From Gammaproteobacteria bacterium (GTDB lineage: Bacteria; Pseudomonadota; Gammaproteobacteria; SZUA-140): a stretch of 64,000 nt of DNA. Positions 26,932-34,997 of the stretch are shown here, in pieces. The notes under the pieces are model-generated. The model saw only the letters and a program-made list of their open reading frames with translations. It was not told the origin of the DNA and did not search any database. Position 1 is the first letter of the stretch; every line of letters starts with the position of its first letter. The translations under genes and the position numbers were made by a program. The stretch lies in assembly GCA_021648525.1 (NCBI GenBank), contig JAKISP010000017.1, positions 1-64,000 on the forward strand. The letters run 5' to 3'.

Positions 26932-28343
26932 GACTCAACCCCCGCTTTCAGTTTGCTCTCGGCGGCGATGAGAAAATTGCCGGAGGTGATCACCGTGTCA
27001 CCCGCTTCCAGGCCTTCCAGCACCTCTATCCACTTGCGGTTGCGCTGGCCGGTCTTGATCTTGCGCGGCACCAGGCGACCATCACCCAGATCGAGAAAGA
27101 CGATACGGTTCCGTCCCGAGTAGATCACCGCCGATTCCGGCACCACCAAACGCTTGCCTAACTTCGCCTTGAGATGAATGTGGGCGTACATCTCCGGACG
27201 CAAAAAACCATCGCTATTATCTAGCACCACGCGCACACGGGCGGTGTGAGTATCGCCTTCCATGAAAGGGTAGATGAAATCGACCTCGGCCGGGTATTCA
27301 CGATCCTGTAGCTCAGGCAAAACCACCCTGGCTTTCATACCAACTTTGATTAGCGGCAATTCGTAGTCATAGACCTGCGCCTCGACCCAGACCCGTGACA
27401 AGTCAGCGATACGCAACAGTTGCTGGCCTGCGCGAAAGGCGGAACCGGCAACGATCTGTTTTTTGATCACCACCCCGCTAGCGGGGGCCAAAATGGGCAT
27501 GTACTCTTGCGCCTCGCCCCGTTGTTCCAGGGCTTCGATCTGCGCCACCGTGAAACCCCACAGCTGGAGCCGACGGCGCGTCGCCTTGCGCATCCCACCC
27601 CCCGCGCTTCGCTTGAGAGCCTCCAGATACTCCTCCTGGGCAGTTAGCAGTTCGGGACTGTAGACGGTGAACAGGGGCTGGCCCTTTTTTACCGACTTAC
27701 CGATGGCGTTGGCGTAGAGCTCGCCGATCCAGCCGTCGAACTTCAGTGCCACGTCGCTCAGACCGGTCTCATCATAAGTGACGCTGCCAGCCGCACGAAT
27801 CGTCACACGCAGTTTCTTCTGTTTGACTCGGCCAGTGGTAATACCAATCAATTGCCGACGAGCGGGGTCTACCCACACAGTACCGGGGACATCGGCACCG
27901 CCACCACAAGTGGCACAGCGTAAGCCCTTGCGTCCGATAGCTAAATCAAAAGTGATACTGCCTTTTCCCAGCTCGGCCTCGATCTCAATGGTCAACGGCC
28001 ACTCGCCACCCATGGAGGGTTCAAAAAACCCCTGGTACTGCCCAGCTTCGGTTTCGCGCATCGACGTCGGGGCATACATGGCTGGCATACTACCCATCGA
28101 CGGCATTACCGCCACCGCTTTAAGCATGGCATCGCCCAGTGGTTCCCCGGCCTCGTCCTGCAACCAGATCGTTACTTTGTTTTTACCTACCTTCGGTGTC
28201 TCTGGATCAAGCGCAACTCGAACCTTAAATGGTCCAGCATCAAAAAAATCGGTAGGGTTCGTAGCGGCAACTGTTGTATAGCTGGCAGCGATGAACAAAA
28301 AACAGAACAGCAGTCGCTCAAGCGAATAAGATTTATACTTCAT
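26925..28343 (-). CDS. cusB: CusB-type periplasmic adaptor (membrane fusion protein)
   Basis: Periplasmic adaptor linking the RND permease to an outer-membrane channel. 472 residues. A signal peptide (LLFCFLFIAASYTTVAA) is followed by a YtkA/FixH-like beta domain (about 30-145) with a Met-rich loop (AVMPSMGSMPAMYAP), a CATCGG motif, then the standard adaptor core: barrel-sandwich start (DGWIGELYANAIGKSVKKGQ), hairpin (YSPELLTAQEEYLEAL) and beta-barrel. The extra N-terminal domain with Met and Cys residues is likely an additional Cu/Ag-binding module. Upstream partner of cusA. Confidence 0.9.
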   Translation of the reverse strand: MKYKSYSLERLLFCFLFIAASYTTVAATNPTDFFDAGPFKVRVALDPETPKVGKNKVTIWLQDEAGEPLGDAMLKAVAVMPSMGSMPAMYAPTSMRETEAGQYQGFFEPSMGGEWPLTIEIEAELGKGSITFDLAIGRKGLRCATCGGGADVPGTVWVDPARRQLIGITTGRVKQKKLRVTIRAAGSVTYDETGLSDVALKFDGWIGELYANAIGKSVKKGQPLFTVYSPELLTAQEEYLEALKRSAGGGMRKATRRRLQLWGFTVAQIEALEQRGEAQEYMPILAPASGVVIKKQIVAGSAFRAGQQLLRIADLSRVWVEAQVYDYELPLIKVGMKARVVLPELQDREYPAEVDFIYPFMEGDTHTARVRVVLDNSDGFLRPEMYAHIHLKAKLGKRLVVPESAVIYSGRNRIVFLDLGDGRLVPRKIKTGQRNRKWIEVLEGLEAGDTVITSGNFLIAAESKLKAGVESW

Positions 28344-28425
28344 AAATACACCTTCATGATTTGTAACGTCATCTCCTCCCTTTGAAAAAAAACAGGAGGC
28401 TACAAGAACAAAAACGAAGGTGTGA

Positions 28426-28878
28426 TCAAATACGGAAGCGACGGGTCAGCAGGTAGAGCGGCTTATCGGGGAGTGAAACAGAGGAATCGGGAACAAAATA
28501 AATAACATGGTTTGTTAGAATAATTTCAGAGAAATCAAACGAAACCAGTAGCGGTGGCGGCTGTGCCGCGTCGAGCATTAATACTTGCTGGGATTGCGCG
28601 CTAGCACCTGATGCCTGAGTCACCTGAGAGGCTTCGTAAGAGAGATCACAACAACCACTGTCCATCATGGCTGCTTGATCCTGACAGGTGCCATCCATCT
28701 CACAGCTCATCATGCCCATGTCGCCCTGCTCATCGCAGCAACAGACCATGCTGGGCCGTTCGTGTTCATGGTCATGCACCATCAATTCGCAGGCATACAG
28801 CGTCTGGAACTGCGTCAGCGGTCCCATCAGCAGAAGCAGCGCGACAATAAGCTGGTGAATGGAGCGGTTTCTTATCAT
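28426..28878 (-). CDS. small exported Cys/Met/His-rich protein of cus cluster
   Basis: 150 residues. Signal peptide (LIVALLLLMGPLTQFQTLYA). The mature N-terminal part is dense in metal-ligand residues (HDHEHERPSMVCCCDEQGDM, GMMSCEMDGTCQDQ, DSGCCD) with at least nine Cys. The C-terminal 50 residues are hydrophobic with no clear domain. Not a known family. First gene of the leftward cus group, 82 bases before cusB, so likely a periplasmic Cu/Ag-binding or sensing protein analogous in position to CzcI-type proteins. Confidence 0.7.
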   Translation of the reverse strand: MIRNRSIHQLIVALLLLMGPLTQFQTLYACELMVHDHEHERPSMVCCCDEQGDMGMMSCEMDGTCQDQAAMMDSGCCDLSYEASQVTQASGASAQSQQVLMLDAAQPPPLLVSFDFSEIILTNHVIYFVPDSSVSLPDKPLYLLTRRFRI

Positions 28879-28916
28879 GCCCCTATGCTAACCAGCTTAA
28901 GTCGATCAAACAACGA

Positions 28917-29059
28917 GGCTGTAGAAAAACCTCTGCCAATTAATTAGTCAAAAAATCGACTCCATGAGAAGCCTCCTAAGCCTTTATCTCCATGCAAGCA
29001 ATGCATTTGACACCCCGAAATTCACATGTTTTTTAACTTCAGGGGTTTTCCTACAGCTT
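28917..29059. mobile_element. MITE-like element with inverted terminal repeats
   Basis: GGCTGTAGAAAAACCTCTG (28917-28935) and an imperfect inverted copy (29040-29059, reading AAGCTGTAGGAAAACCCCTG on the minus strand) bound a 143-bp segment with no coding capacity. The ends resemble terminal repeats of transposase-bearing elements beginning GGCTGT. It sits between two metal-resistance operons and may mark how they were assembled. Confidence 0.5.
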
Positions 29060-29103
29060 GAACGTCTGGTCTGAGTGGTTACAGGCGAATTAGTTCCTGG
29101 TAT

Positions 29104-29502
29104 TCACTCATCCTTTTCGATTCTATCGATAATCGGGCACCCTTCTTCACTGGCAGTGCAAAGGTTAACCAGCAAGGCTAACTCCCGACGCAAAGTATCC
29201 AGTTCGGTTAAGCGCAGTTCCACTTCTTTTAATTTGTTCGTGGTCAACTGACGTACTTCGGTGCGAGCATGCTGCGGATCTTCACGCATCTTCAACAGAT
29301 CACCGATCTCGGCCAACGTGAAGTTCATCTGCTGAGCACGTTTAATGAATTTCAGGCGCGAGATATCTTTGTCTTGATAGCGCCGGATACCCGCTTCGGT
29401 GCGGCGTACTTTTGGCAGCAAGCCAATTTTTTCATAATAGCGTAGTGTATCCATGCTCATCGCTAACTGGCGGGCAACTTTGCCGATAGTGTCATCACGC
29501 AT
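29104..29502 (-). CDS. MerR-family regulator (second copy)
   Basis: 132-residue one-component regulator with an N-terminal MerR helix-turn-helix (TIGKVARQLAMSMDTLRYYEKIGLL) and coiled-coil dimer helix. The C-terminal loop has CTASEEGC, a C-x6-C pair like the metal-binding loops of CueR/ZntR-type sensors, but the upstream ligand position (HARTEV) lacks the usual Ser or Cys. Metal or thiol-reactive ligand likely; identity unknown. The ATG at 29502 overlaps the thioredoxin-like gene by eight bases. It is the last gene of the leftward operon that starts at 31927. Confidence 0.85.
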   Translation of the reverse strand: MRDDTIGKVARQLAMSMDTLRYYEKIGLLPKVRRTEAGIRRYQDKDISRLKFIKRAQQMNFTLAEIGDLLKMREDPQHARTEVRQLTTNKLKEVELRLTELDTLRRELALLVNLCTASEEGCPIIDRIEKDE

Positions 29503-29785
29503 CGTTAGGCCTCTCGTGTAACAGGTAATGTTGTATCGCATTGCGAAGCTGCTGCCTGGATGGCAAAGCGGTAAACACCAGCGCTCCGCCGATAGCAATA
29601 GAAGGGGTAGCCAACACGCAAAAGGTGACGGCGAGATCAATCTCTGCCACCACATCGATTTCACGCCAGGTGATACTTTCAAAACCAGGTTCTTTAAGCA
29701 GTTGCTCAACCATCCTACTGGCACGTTGACAGTGGTTACAAACCGTTGAGGTAAACACCTCGATGTCGATCGGTTTTTTATTCAC
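29495..29785 (-). CDS. small thioredoxin-fold protein
   Basis: About 96 residues from a GTG at 29785 whose sequence GTGAATAA overlaps the stop codon of the NHL gene, indicating translational coupling; the frame stays open upstream. The CNHC motif (VFTSTVCNHCQRASRMVEQL) and a cis-Pro loop (VLATPSIAIGG) mark a thioredoxin/glutaredoxin-like fold. No signal peptide, so cytoplasmic. Could act as a thiol reductant or metal-binding relay for the preceding exported proteins. Confidence 0.75.
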   Translation of the reverse strand: MNKKPIDIEVFTSTVCNHCQRASRMVEQLLKEPGFESITWREIDVVAEIDLAVTFCVLATPSIAIGGALVFTALPSRQQLRNAIQHYLLHERPNDA

Positions 29786-30725
29786 TGGGTTGCCACTTCT
29801 GTATTTGATGATTAGCGTAGTCAGCCACGAATACCGTGCCATCTTCTGTTACTGCCACGGCAATAGCGGTATGGGTAGGCCCTTGTGCTGGAATGCCAAA
29901 GGCATTAAGGAATTTACCTTCTGGCGTGAACTTCTGTACCCGGTCGTTATAAAAGTCGGCGACAAAAATATTGCCCTGCGGGCCAACACTGAGGCCGGTG
30001 ACGGTGGCAAACCAGCCATTAAACGAACCAAAGATATTCATTGCCAGAGGGCCTCCCCATTTATGGGAAAAATCACCATTGGGACTAAAGACCTGAACCC
30101 GGTCGTTATAGCCATCGGCGACATAGCGTGTACCGTCCGGAGCGATAGCGACATCGGTGGGATAGTTAAACTCACCGGCCCAAACGCCTGTTTCACCAGA
30201 GGTTCCCCATTGGCGAATAAAGCCACCCTTCGCATCTAACTGCTGGATGCGTTGGTTATAAAAATCGGCAATAAAAAGGTCACCATTTGATGCAACAGCA
30301 ACACCACCGGGCGCATTGAATTCACCCGGCCCCGCACCGGGCTTACCGATGGCGCGCACAAACTGACCTTGTCGCGTGTAGACCTGAATCACATCGTTGA
30401 AATAATCCGCCACATAGAGTTCGCCATTGGCCACGACCAGATTCATCGGGCGCTCCAGTTTGCCTGTGCCCGCGTCACCCAGTAGCCGTTGGAAGTTTCC
30501 GTCAAGATCGAAGACCTGGATACGACCATTGCGCGAGTCGCTGACAAAAACCTCTGATTTCGATACGGCAACACCCGTAGGTTCATTGAACAAGCCTGGA
30601 GTTCCACCTTTACCTCCCCAGGTTTTTACCAACTGATAGGGCGGCTCTTTGACTGAGGGAAACCAGGCGCAGGATGACAACAACAGTGCGCCCACCATCA
30701 CGACCAACCACTTGAGTCGAAACAT
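29778..30725 (-). CDS. NHL-repeat lipoprotein
   Basis: 315 residues. Lipobox signal peptide (VVMVGALLLSSC) predicts a lipid-anchored periplasmic or surface protein. The body is a six-bladed NHL beta-propeller: repeated units such as VFVSDSRNGRIQVFDLDGNF, LFIADFYNQRIQQLDAKGGF and IFVADFYNDRVQKFTPEGKF. Propellers of this kind mediate protein or ligand binding. Its place between an outer-membrane protein and a thioredoxin-like protein, behind a MerR-controlled promoter, suggests a role in metal handling not described for mer operons. Confidence 0.85.
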   Translation of the reverse strand: MFRLKWLVVMVGALLLSSCAWFPSVKEPPYQLVKTWGGKGGTPGLFNEPTGVAVSKSEVFVSDSRNGRIQVFDLDGNFQRLLGDAGTGKLERPMNLVVANGELYVADYFNDVIQVYTRQGQFVRAIGKPGAGPGEFNAPGGVAVASNGDLFIADFYNQRIQQLDAKGGFIRQWGTSGETGVWAGEFNYPTDVAIAPDGTRYVADGYNDRVQVFSPNGDFSHKWGGPLAMNIFGSFNGWFATVTGLSVGPQGNIFVADFYNDRVQKFTPEGKFLNAFGIPAQGPTHTAIAVAVTEDGTVFVADYANHQIQKWQPSE

Positions 30726-30740
30726 CTATTTTTTCTCCCG

Positions 30741-31631
30741 TCAGTAGTTAACACGCAGGCTAAGGGTCAAAATAAAATCCTGCTTCAATGCATTGCCGTT
30801 GAGGTTCTGTACCACCGGCCGTTGCAACGCAATCTCTGCCACCGTACGGCGAGTAATGTATTGCAGAGTGGGTGCAAGATAGAGTGTGGCTCCTCCTGAG
30901 TCTGAATCTTTTAGTCCATTGTTCTGATTTTTTCCCCGCCAAACCCAATTGCTTTCAACCCCGGCATACAAAAAATGAGGCAGTCCATCTGCCGGGCCAC
31001 CGACCCGGATACGCCGGTGATAGGAAAGATCCAGTCGCGCTTCATCACCGCGCTCAAAATTATTGGCTTCGTTATTGAGTTTATAGCTGGTAGAGAGACC
31101 CCACTCCTGCTGCAACGACTGAGCGGTGGTAACAACGCCAATAAGTGGGTTCCATGCGCCTGAGCCAGGTTGTAACGAGCCGGGCAGTCGCCCCAGCGTG
31201 TCCTGTTCATCATCTTTGCCCGTAGGCATTTCAATGCCTGTAAACGGGGCGATGCGGACAGTACGCCCTGGCTGATCCTGGCTGTAAGCGGTGTATCGCA
31301 CCATCGCCGTCACGTCACCCAGACCATTGACACGACGTTTCGTTCGGCCAGAGGGCATATCCAGCGCCATGGTTTTATCAAGCAGCGGCGCGATACCGAA
31401 GAGTGTCCAGCGAGATGTGATGCCCCACACGCCAACAACCGGCAACGCCTTGACAGTCAGTTCACGATTCATCGAACCAGGGTCATCACTCGCACTGAGG
31501 TATTTGGCCTGCACCCGCACTACGCCTTCACCTTTGCTGACGGGTAACGCGGTATTGAAGGTGACGGGGGCCGCGGAGAGTTGAAAAGCGCCACTAAAAA
31601 GTAGCAAACCGCACAACCAACGTACCGTCAT
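30741..31631 (-). CDS. outer-membrane beta-barrel protein (phenol-degradation MetA-like family)
   Basis: 296 residues. Signal peptide (LLLFSGAFQLSAA), then alternating beta-strand pattern throughout and a terminal strand LTLSLRVNY. The region NGLGDVTAMVRYTAYSQDQPGRTVRIAPFTGIEMPTG (seen in parts) matches the transporter-like outer-membrane family often annotated with phenol MetA degradation proteins. Probably a channel or structural outer-membrane component. ATGA overlap with the MerP-like gene; 15 bases before the NHL gene. Confidence 0.72.
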   Translation of the reverse strand: MTVRWLCGLLLFSGAFQLSAAPVTFNTALPVSKGEGVVRVQAKYLSASDDPGSMNRELTVKALPVVGVWGITSRWTLFGIAPLLDKTMALDMPSGRTKRRVNGLGDVTAMVRYTAYSQDQPGRTVRIAPFTGIEMPTGKDDEQDTLGRLPGSLQPGSGAWNPLIGVVTTAQSLQQEWGLSTSYKLNNEANNFERGDEARLDLSYHRRIRVGGPADGLPHFLYAGVESNWVWRGKNQNNGLKDSDSGGATLYLAPTLQYITRRTVAEIALQRPVVQNLNGNALKQDFILTLSLRVNY

Positions 31632-31927
31632 AGAGGCTGCTCACTCACCGAACGTAGCGTGAAGCCCGCATCATCCACGAGCTGTTTCAACTGCCCTTCG
31701 GTCAATGCCACACCCTCTTCGACTTTAACTATAACCAGGCCTTTCTCAAGATCAAATGCCACCGATTCCACTCCTTCGGTTCGTATCAATTTCTTTTCGA
31801 TACCATAAGCACAGAAGGGGCAAGAGAGGCCATCCACCCGCAAGTTGTATTGAGTGCCAGCAGCTAAGAGCGAAGCATTCCAGAGCAACGTGATCGTCGT
31901 TAATAAAATCAATTTATTCACACCCAT
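31628..31927 (-). CDS. MerP-like heavy-metal-associated protein
   Basis: 99 residues with a signal peptide (LILLTTITLLWNASLLAAG) and one HMA ferredoxin-like domain carrying the metal-binding motif GLSCPFCAYGIEKKL. Periplasmic binding of a soft metal such as Hg(II) or Cu(I) is expected. A GTG two codons inside (31921) has better spacing from GGGGGAG and may be the true start. First gene after the MerR-type promoter at 31970-32000. Confidence 0.8.
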   Translation of the reverse strand: MGVNKLILLTTITLLWNASLLAAGTQYNLRVDGLSCPFCAYGIEKKLIRTEGVESVAFDLEKGLVIVKVEEGVALTEGQLKQLVDDAGFTLRSVSEQPL

Positions 31928-31969
31928 CTCCCCCTATTTTTTCAGAAATTTTACTGGCCCGTATCACAA

Positions 31970-32000
31970 AGCTTACACTCTGGAGTCGGCTCCAGGTCAA
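31970..32000 (-). promoter_or_regulatory. MerR-family promoter/operator with 19-bp spacer
   Basis: On the minus strand TTGACC (32000-31995), a 19-base spacer and TAAGCT (31975-31970). The over-long 19-base spacer is the hallmark of promoters activated by MerR-family proteins through DNA distortion. The spacer holds the dyad CTGGAG-N4-CTCCAG (31980-31995), close to ZntR/PbrR/CadR-type operators. It drives the leftward MerP-like/OM/NHL/Trx/MerR operon and lies upstream of the divergent merR gene. Confidence 0.85.
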
Positions 32001-32066
32001 GTTTTTATTTACCGTATCTACATACAGCGTTAATCTACAGCCACTGTTTGAACAGGAGGGTCTGAA

Positions 32067-32480
32067 ATGCCACAACCAGCACTCACCATTGGCCGCCTGG
32101 CTAAGGCGGCTGAAGTCAACGTGGAGACCATTCGCTATTACCAGCGGGTAGGACTGGTTAGTGAACCGGTCAAGCCATTAGCAGGTTTTCGAATATACCC
32201 AGATGAAACGATCAACCGGATACAGTTTATTAAACGCGCTCAGAAACTTGGGTTTAGCTTGCAGGATATCGCCCACCTACTAGAATTGGGTGATGGCCAT
32301 TGCAGCGATGTACGTCAGCAAGCCGAGGCTAAGCTGAGCCAGATCGAGGGGCAGATCAAAGGTCTACAATCGATGCGTAAGACGCTGAAAAAACTCATTA
32401 CCGAGTGCAACACCGGCGGCGAAAGAAGGTGCTGCCCCATCGTGCGATCGCTTGCTGAAAAACCTGCAGGATTGAAGTAG
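32067..32480 (+). CDS. merR: MerR-type mercury-responsive regulator
   Basis: 137 residues. N-terminal MerR helix-turn-helix (TIGRLAKAAEVNVETIRYYQ). All three mercury-ligand cysteines of Tn501 MerR have counterparts: GDGHCSD (C82), LITECN (C117) and RRCCPIV (C126). It activates from promoters with 19-base spacers; candidate targets are the divergent promoter at 31970 and the merTPA promoter at 36935. It is separated from merTPA by two envelope-transferase genes, which is unusual. Confidence 0.85.
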   Translation: MPQPALTIGRLAKAAEVNVETIRYYQRVGLVSEPVKPLAGFRIYPDETINRIQFIKRAQKLGFSLQDIAHLLELGDGHCSDVRQQAEAKLSQIEGQIKGLQSMRKTLKKLITECNTGGERRCCPIVRSLAEKPAGLK

Positions 32481-32482
32481 GA

Positions 32483-32520
32483 CATCTCTGCATCTCTGCA
32501 TCTCTGCATCTCTGCATCTT
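32483..32520. repeat. 8-bp tandem repeat (CATCTCTG, about 4.75 units)
   Basis: Four exact CATCTCTG units (32483-32514) plus a partial fifth start just after the merR stop codon. Prone to replication slippage. It lies about 160 bases before the LtaS-like gene and could alter spacing in its upstream region. Confidence 0.9.
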
Positions 32521-32679
32521 TACAAAACCTTTACATTTTCTTAACTTTTCGTTTGCAAACCAAAAGCTAAACTGATTCCAGATAGCCAACCAGCACACCC
32601 AGGCAGGGATCATCAATGACAGACACTTCTGTGTTAACCATAAAAATAGCAGACACATTTATCGAACAGAGGTCTCTGC

Positions 32680-34614
32680 ATGTATTTTCGCAATAATTTT
32701 CTCCATCCTTTGCGGGTGATCCTCGCACCACTGGGGCTGATTGTTCTCTTTCTCTCTTTAAGTCGGGTCGGTTTCTCTGCCTGGCAGTTCGAGCGGGTAC
32801 AGGAGGTGGGACAGTACGGTTTTATTTTTATCCAGGGGCTACGCTTTGACCTGGTATTACTGGCAATGGTCATGATTTTTCCCGCCACCCTAACACCTTT
32901 GTTCGCCACCCATCTCGGGGCGTTCAAGTACTGGCGAAAATTCCTGCTGATTTATATGACGGCATGGTTTGTTTTTATCGCCTTCATGGAGCTATCGACA
33001 CCCTCATTTATCAACCAATACGATTCGCGCCCCAACTACATCTTTATCGAGTACCTCACACACTACAAAGAAGTGGCTGAGACACTGCTGGCAGAATATC
33101 CACTGCAACTACTGTTGGCTGTGGTTGTGGTGCCACTGGCCAGCCGATTTTTTTACAAATGCAGTCAGCGTTTACTGGTGCTGGAGCAACCGATCAAATG
33201 GGTCCCTGCACTGCTGTTGGTACCTCTGCTGTTTATCAGCTTCGTGATGGCTGGCCGTTCGACGCTGGATCACCGAGCGGTCAATCCTGGCACGGTAGCC
33301 TTGACCACAGATCATCTGGTAAATGACCTGGCACTGAACTCGGCCTACACTCTGCTCTACGCCGTCTATCTTTCCGGCCGAGACGAAGAAGGAGGTGTTC
33401 CTTATGGCAAGATGCCGTTTGAACAGGTAGTCAATACACTCCGCGACGAGATGGGCGTAGAGAGATCGGCCTTTACTAACCCCCAACTGCCCAGCCGTCA
33501 TTTTCAGCAGAGCAGCATGCCACGCAATCGCCCCTTGAATCTGGTAATTGTGCTGGAGGAGAGCCTGGGAGCGGAGTTCGTTGGCAAGCTCGGCGGTCTA
33601 CCGCTGACCCCCAATCTGGATGCGCTGGCCGATGAAGGCATCTGGTTCAACAATCTATATGCCACGGGAACCCGATCGGTGCGCGGCATTGAAGCGGTGA
33701 TAAGCGGCTTTCTGCCCACCCCTGGACGTAGCGTGGTCAAGCTCAATAAATCTCAACGCGACTTTTTCACCCTCGCCAGTTTTATGAAAGAACAAGGTTA
33801 CGACACCGGTTTTATCTATGGTGGCGAGGGCCATTTCGACAACATGCGCAGTTTTTTCATGGGCAACGGTTTCAATTACACGATCGACCAGAACGACTAC
33901 CCAAACACCGCCTTCAAGGCCACCTGGGGCGTATCGGACGAGGATCTATTTGACATGGCTGACCAGAAGCTCAGCAGCTACGGTGATAAACCCTTTTTTA
34001 CAGTTGTGTTTTCCTCCTCCAATCACTCTCCATTCGAATTCCCTGACGACCGTATTGAGCAATACGATGAAAAAAAACAGACAGTCAACAACGCAGTGAA
34101 ATACGCCGACTACGCCCTGGGGCGCTTTATCGCCAAAGCCAAACAGTCAAACTATTGGGATAACACGCTGTTTCTGGTGATTGCCGACCACAACTCACGT
34201 GTTTACGGTTCATCGCTGGTGCCTGTTGACCGCTTCCACATTCCCGCCCTGATTCTGGGTGGCCCGGTCAAGCAAGCCGAAGTCGTCAACACACTGGCCA
34301 GCCAGATCGACATCGGGCCAACGTTACTCTCTATGATCGGTCTTTCCGGCGAACATCCGATGGTGGGGCGCGACCTGACGTTGCCACGGAACCGCAATCG
34401 TCCTGGACGCGCCATCATGCAGTTCAACAAAACGCTAGCGTTCATGGAGGGTGAGGACGTAGTCGTATTGCAACAAAACCTACCGAGCAAATGGTTCAAA
34501 TACAGTGGACGTAAACTGATTGAGCAGGCTGGCAGCAATGATACACTTCACCGCAAAGCGCTAGCCTACTCCCTGTTTGCGCAGAAGGCCTACGCCGAGA
34601 AGCTGTATCATTAA
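32680..34614 (+). CDS. LtaS-like membrane sulfatase-superfamily transferase
   Basis: 644 residues. Five N-terminal membrane helices (about 10-190) followed by a periplasmic alkaline-phosphatase/sulfatase-type domain. Visible active-site parts: metal-binding E in VIVLEESLGAEF, the nucleophile region NNLYATGTRSVRGIEA (Thr), and ADHNSRVYG near the C-terminus. Family members move phosphoglycerol or phosphoethanolamine onto envelope glycans or lipids. Here a periplasmic-glucan or lipid modification is likely, but the substrate is unknown. The ATG at 32680 has AGAGG about 12 bases upstream. Confidence 0.85.
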   Translation: MYFRNNFLHPLRVILAPLGLIVLFLSLSRVGFSAWQFERVQEVGQYGFIFIQGLRFDLVLLAMVMIFPATLTPLFATHLGAFKYWRKFLLIYMTAWFVFIAFMELSTPSFINQYDSRPNYIFIEYLTHYKEVAETLLAEYPLQLLLAVVVVPLASRFFYKCSQRLLVLEQPIKWVPALLLVPLLFISFVMAGRSTLDHRAVNPGTVALTTDHLVNDLALNSAYTLLYAVYLSGRDEEGGVPYGKMPFEQVVNTLRDEMGVERSAFTNPQLPSRHFQQSSMPRNRPLNLVIVLEESLGAEFVGKLGGLPLTPNLDALADEGIWFNNLYATGTRSVRGIEAVISGFLPTPGRSVVKLNKSQRDFFTLASFMKEQGYDTGFIYGGEGHFDNMRSFFMGNGFNYTIDQNDYPNTAFKATWGVSDEDLFDMADQKLSSYGDKPFFTVVFSSSNHSPFEFPDDRIEQYDEKKQTVNNAVKYADYALGRFIAKAKQSNYWDNTLFLVIADHNSRVYGSSLVPVDRFHIPALILGGPVKQAEVVNTLASQIDIGPTLLSMIGLSGEHPMVGRDLTLPRNRNRPGRAIMQFNKTLAFMEGEDVVVLQQNLPSKWFKYSGRKLIEQAGSNDTLHRKALAYSLFAQKAYAEKLYH

Positions 34615-34997
34615 TCCAGGTGTTTCATTAATCTGCACAAAGCTCATCTCTGGCATTGATTTCAGCGAGAAATCTAGAAAAATTTCCGTACCCAAAATAT
34701 TTGCTCCGCTCACCAGGCAGTTTCTATTCGGTGACTACCTGTGATTGCGGGCGTAAGTTTACCTCATTGGTTTAGCACTATTTTTTCTATTTTGGTGTTG
34801 ATCTCACTATGGGGCCTGATCAGAGAAAAAGATCGCACACCGCTAGACACAGCGAGCCGGATGATATTTTCACCGCAGCCCAATTCATGGAGAATGGGGG
34901 AGTTTTCTCGCCAATCAATTCATCCACTGGGTTATTTTTTGATCAGCAATTTATTTTCTGATTGTTTAACGATGACAAAGAACCATAACAATTCGAT
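34615..34997. other. interval upstream of eptA-type gene
   Basis: A GTG-started frame at 34741-35001 encodes 86 residues with one hydrophobic segment (FSTIFSILVLISLWGLI), but it has no ribosome site or recognisable family and overlaps the next start. I treat it as doubtful: possibly the relic of a membrane protein. Nothing else is supported here. Confidence 0.3.

Noticed and set aside
32483-32520. CRISPR-like array
   Set aside because: The units are 8 bp and directly adjacent with no spacers; it is a simple tandem repeat.
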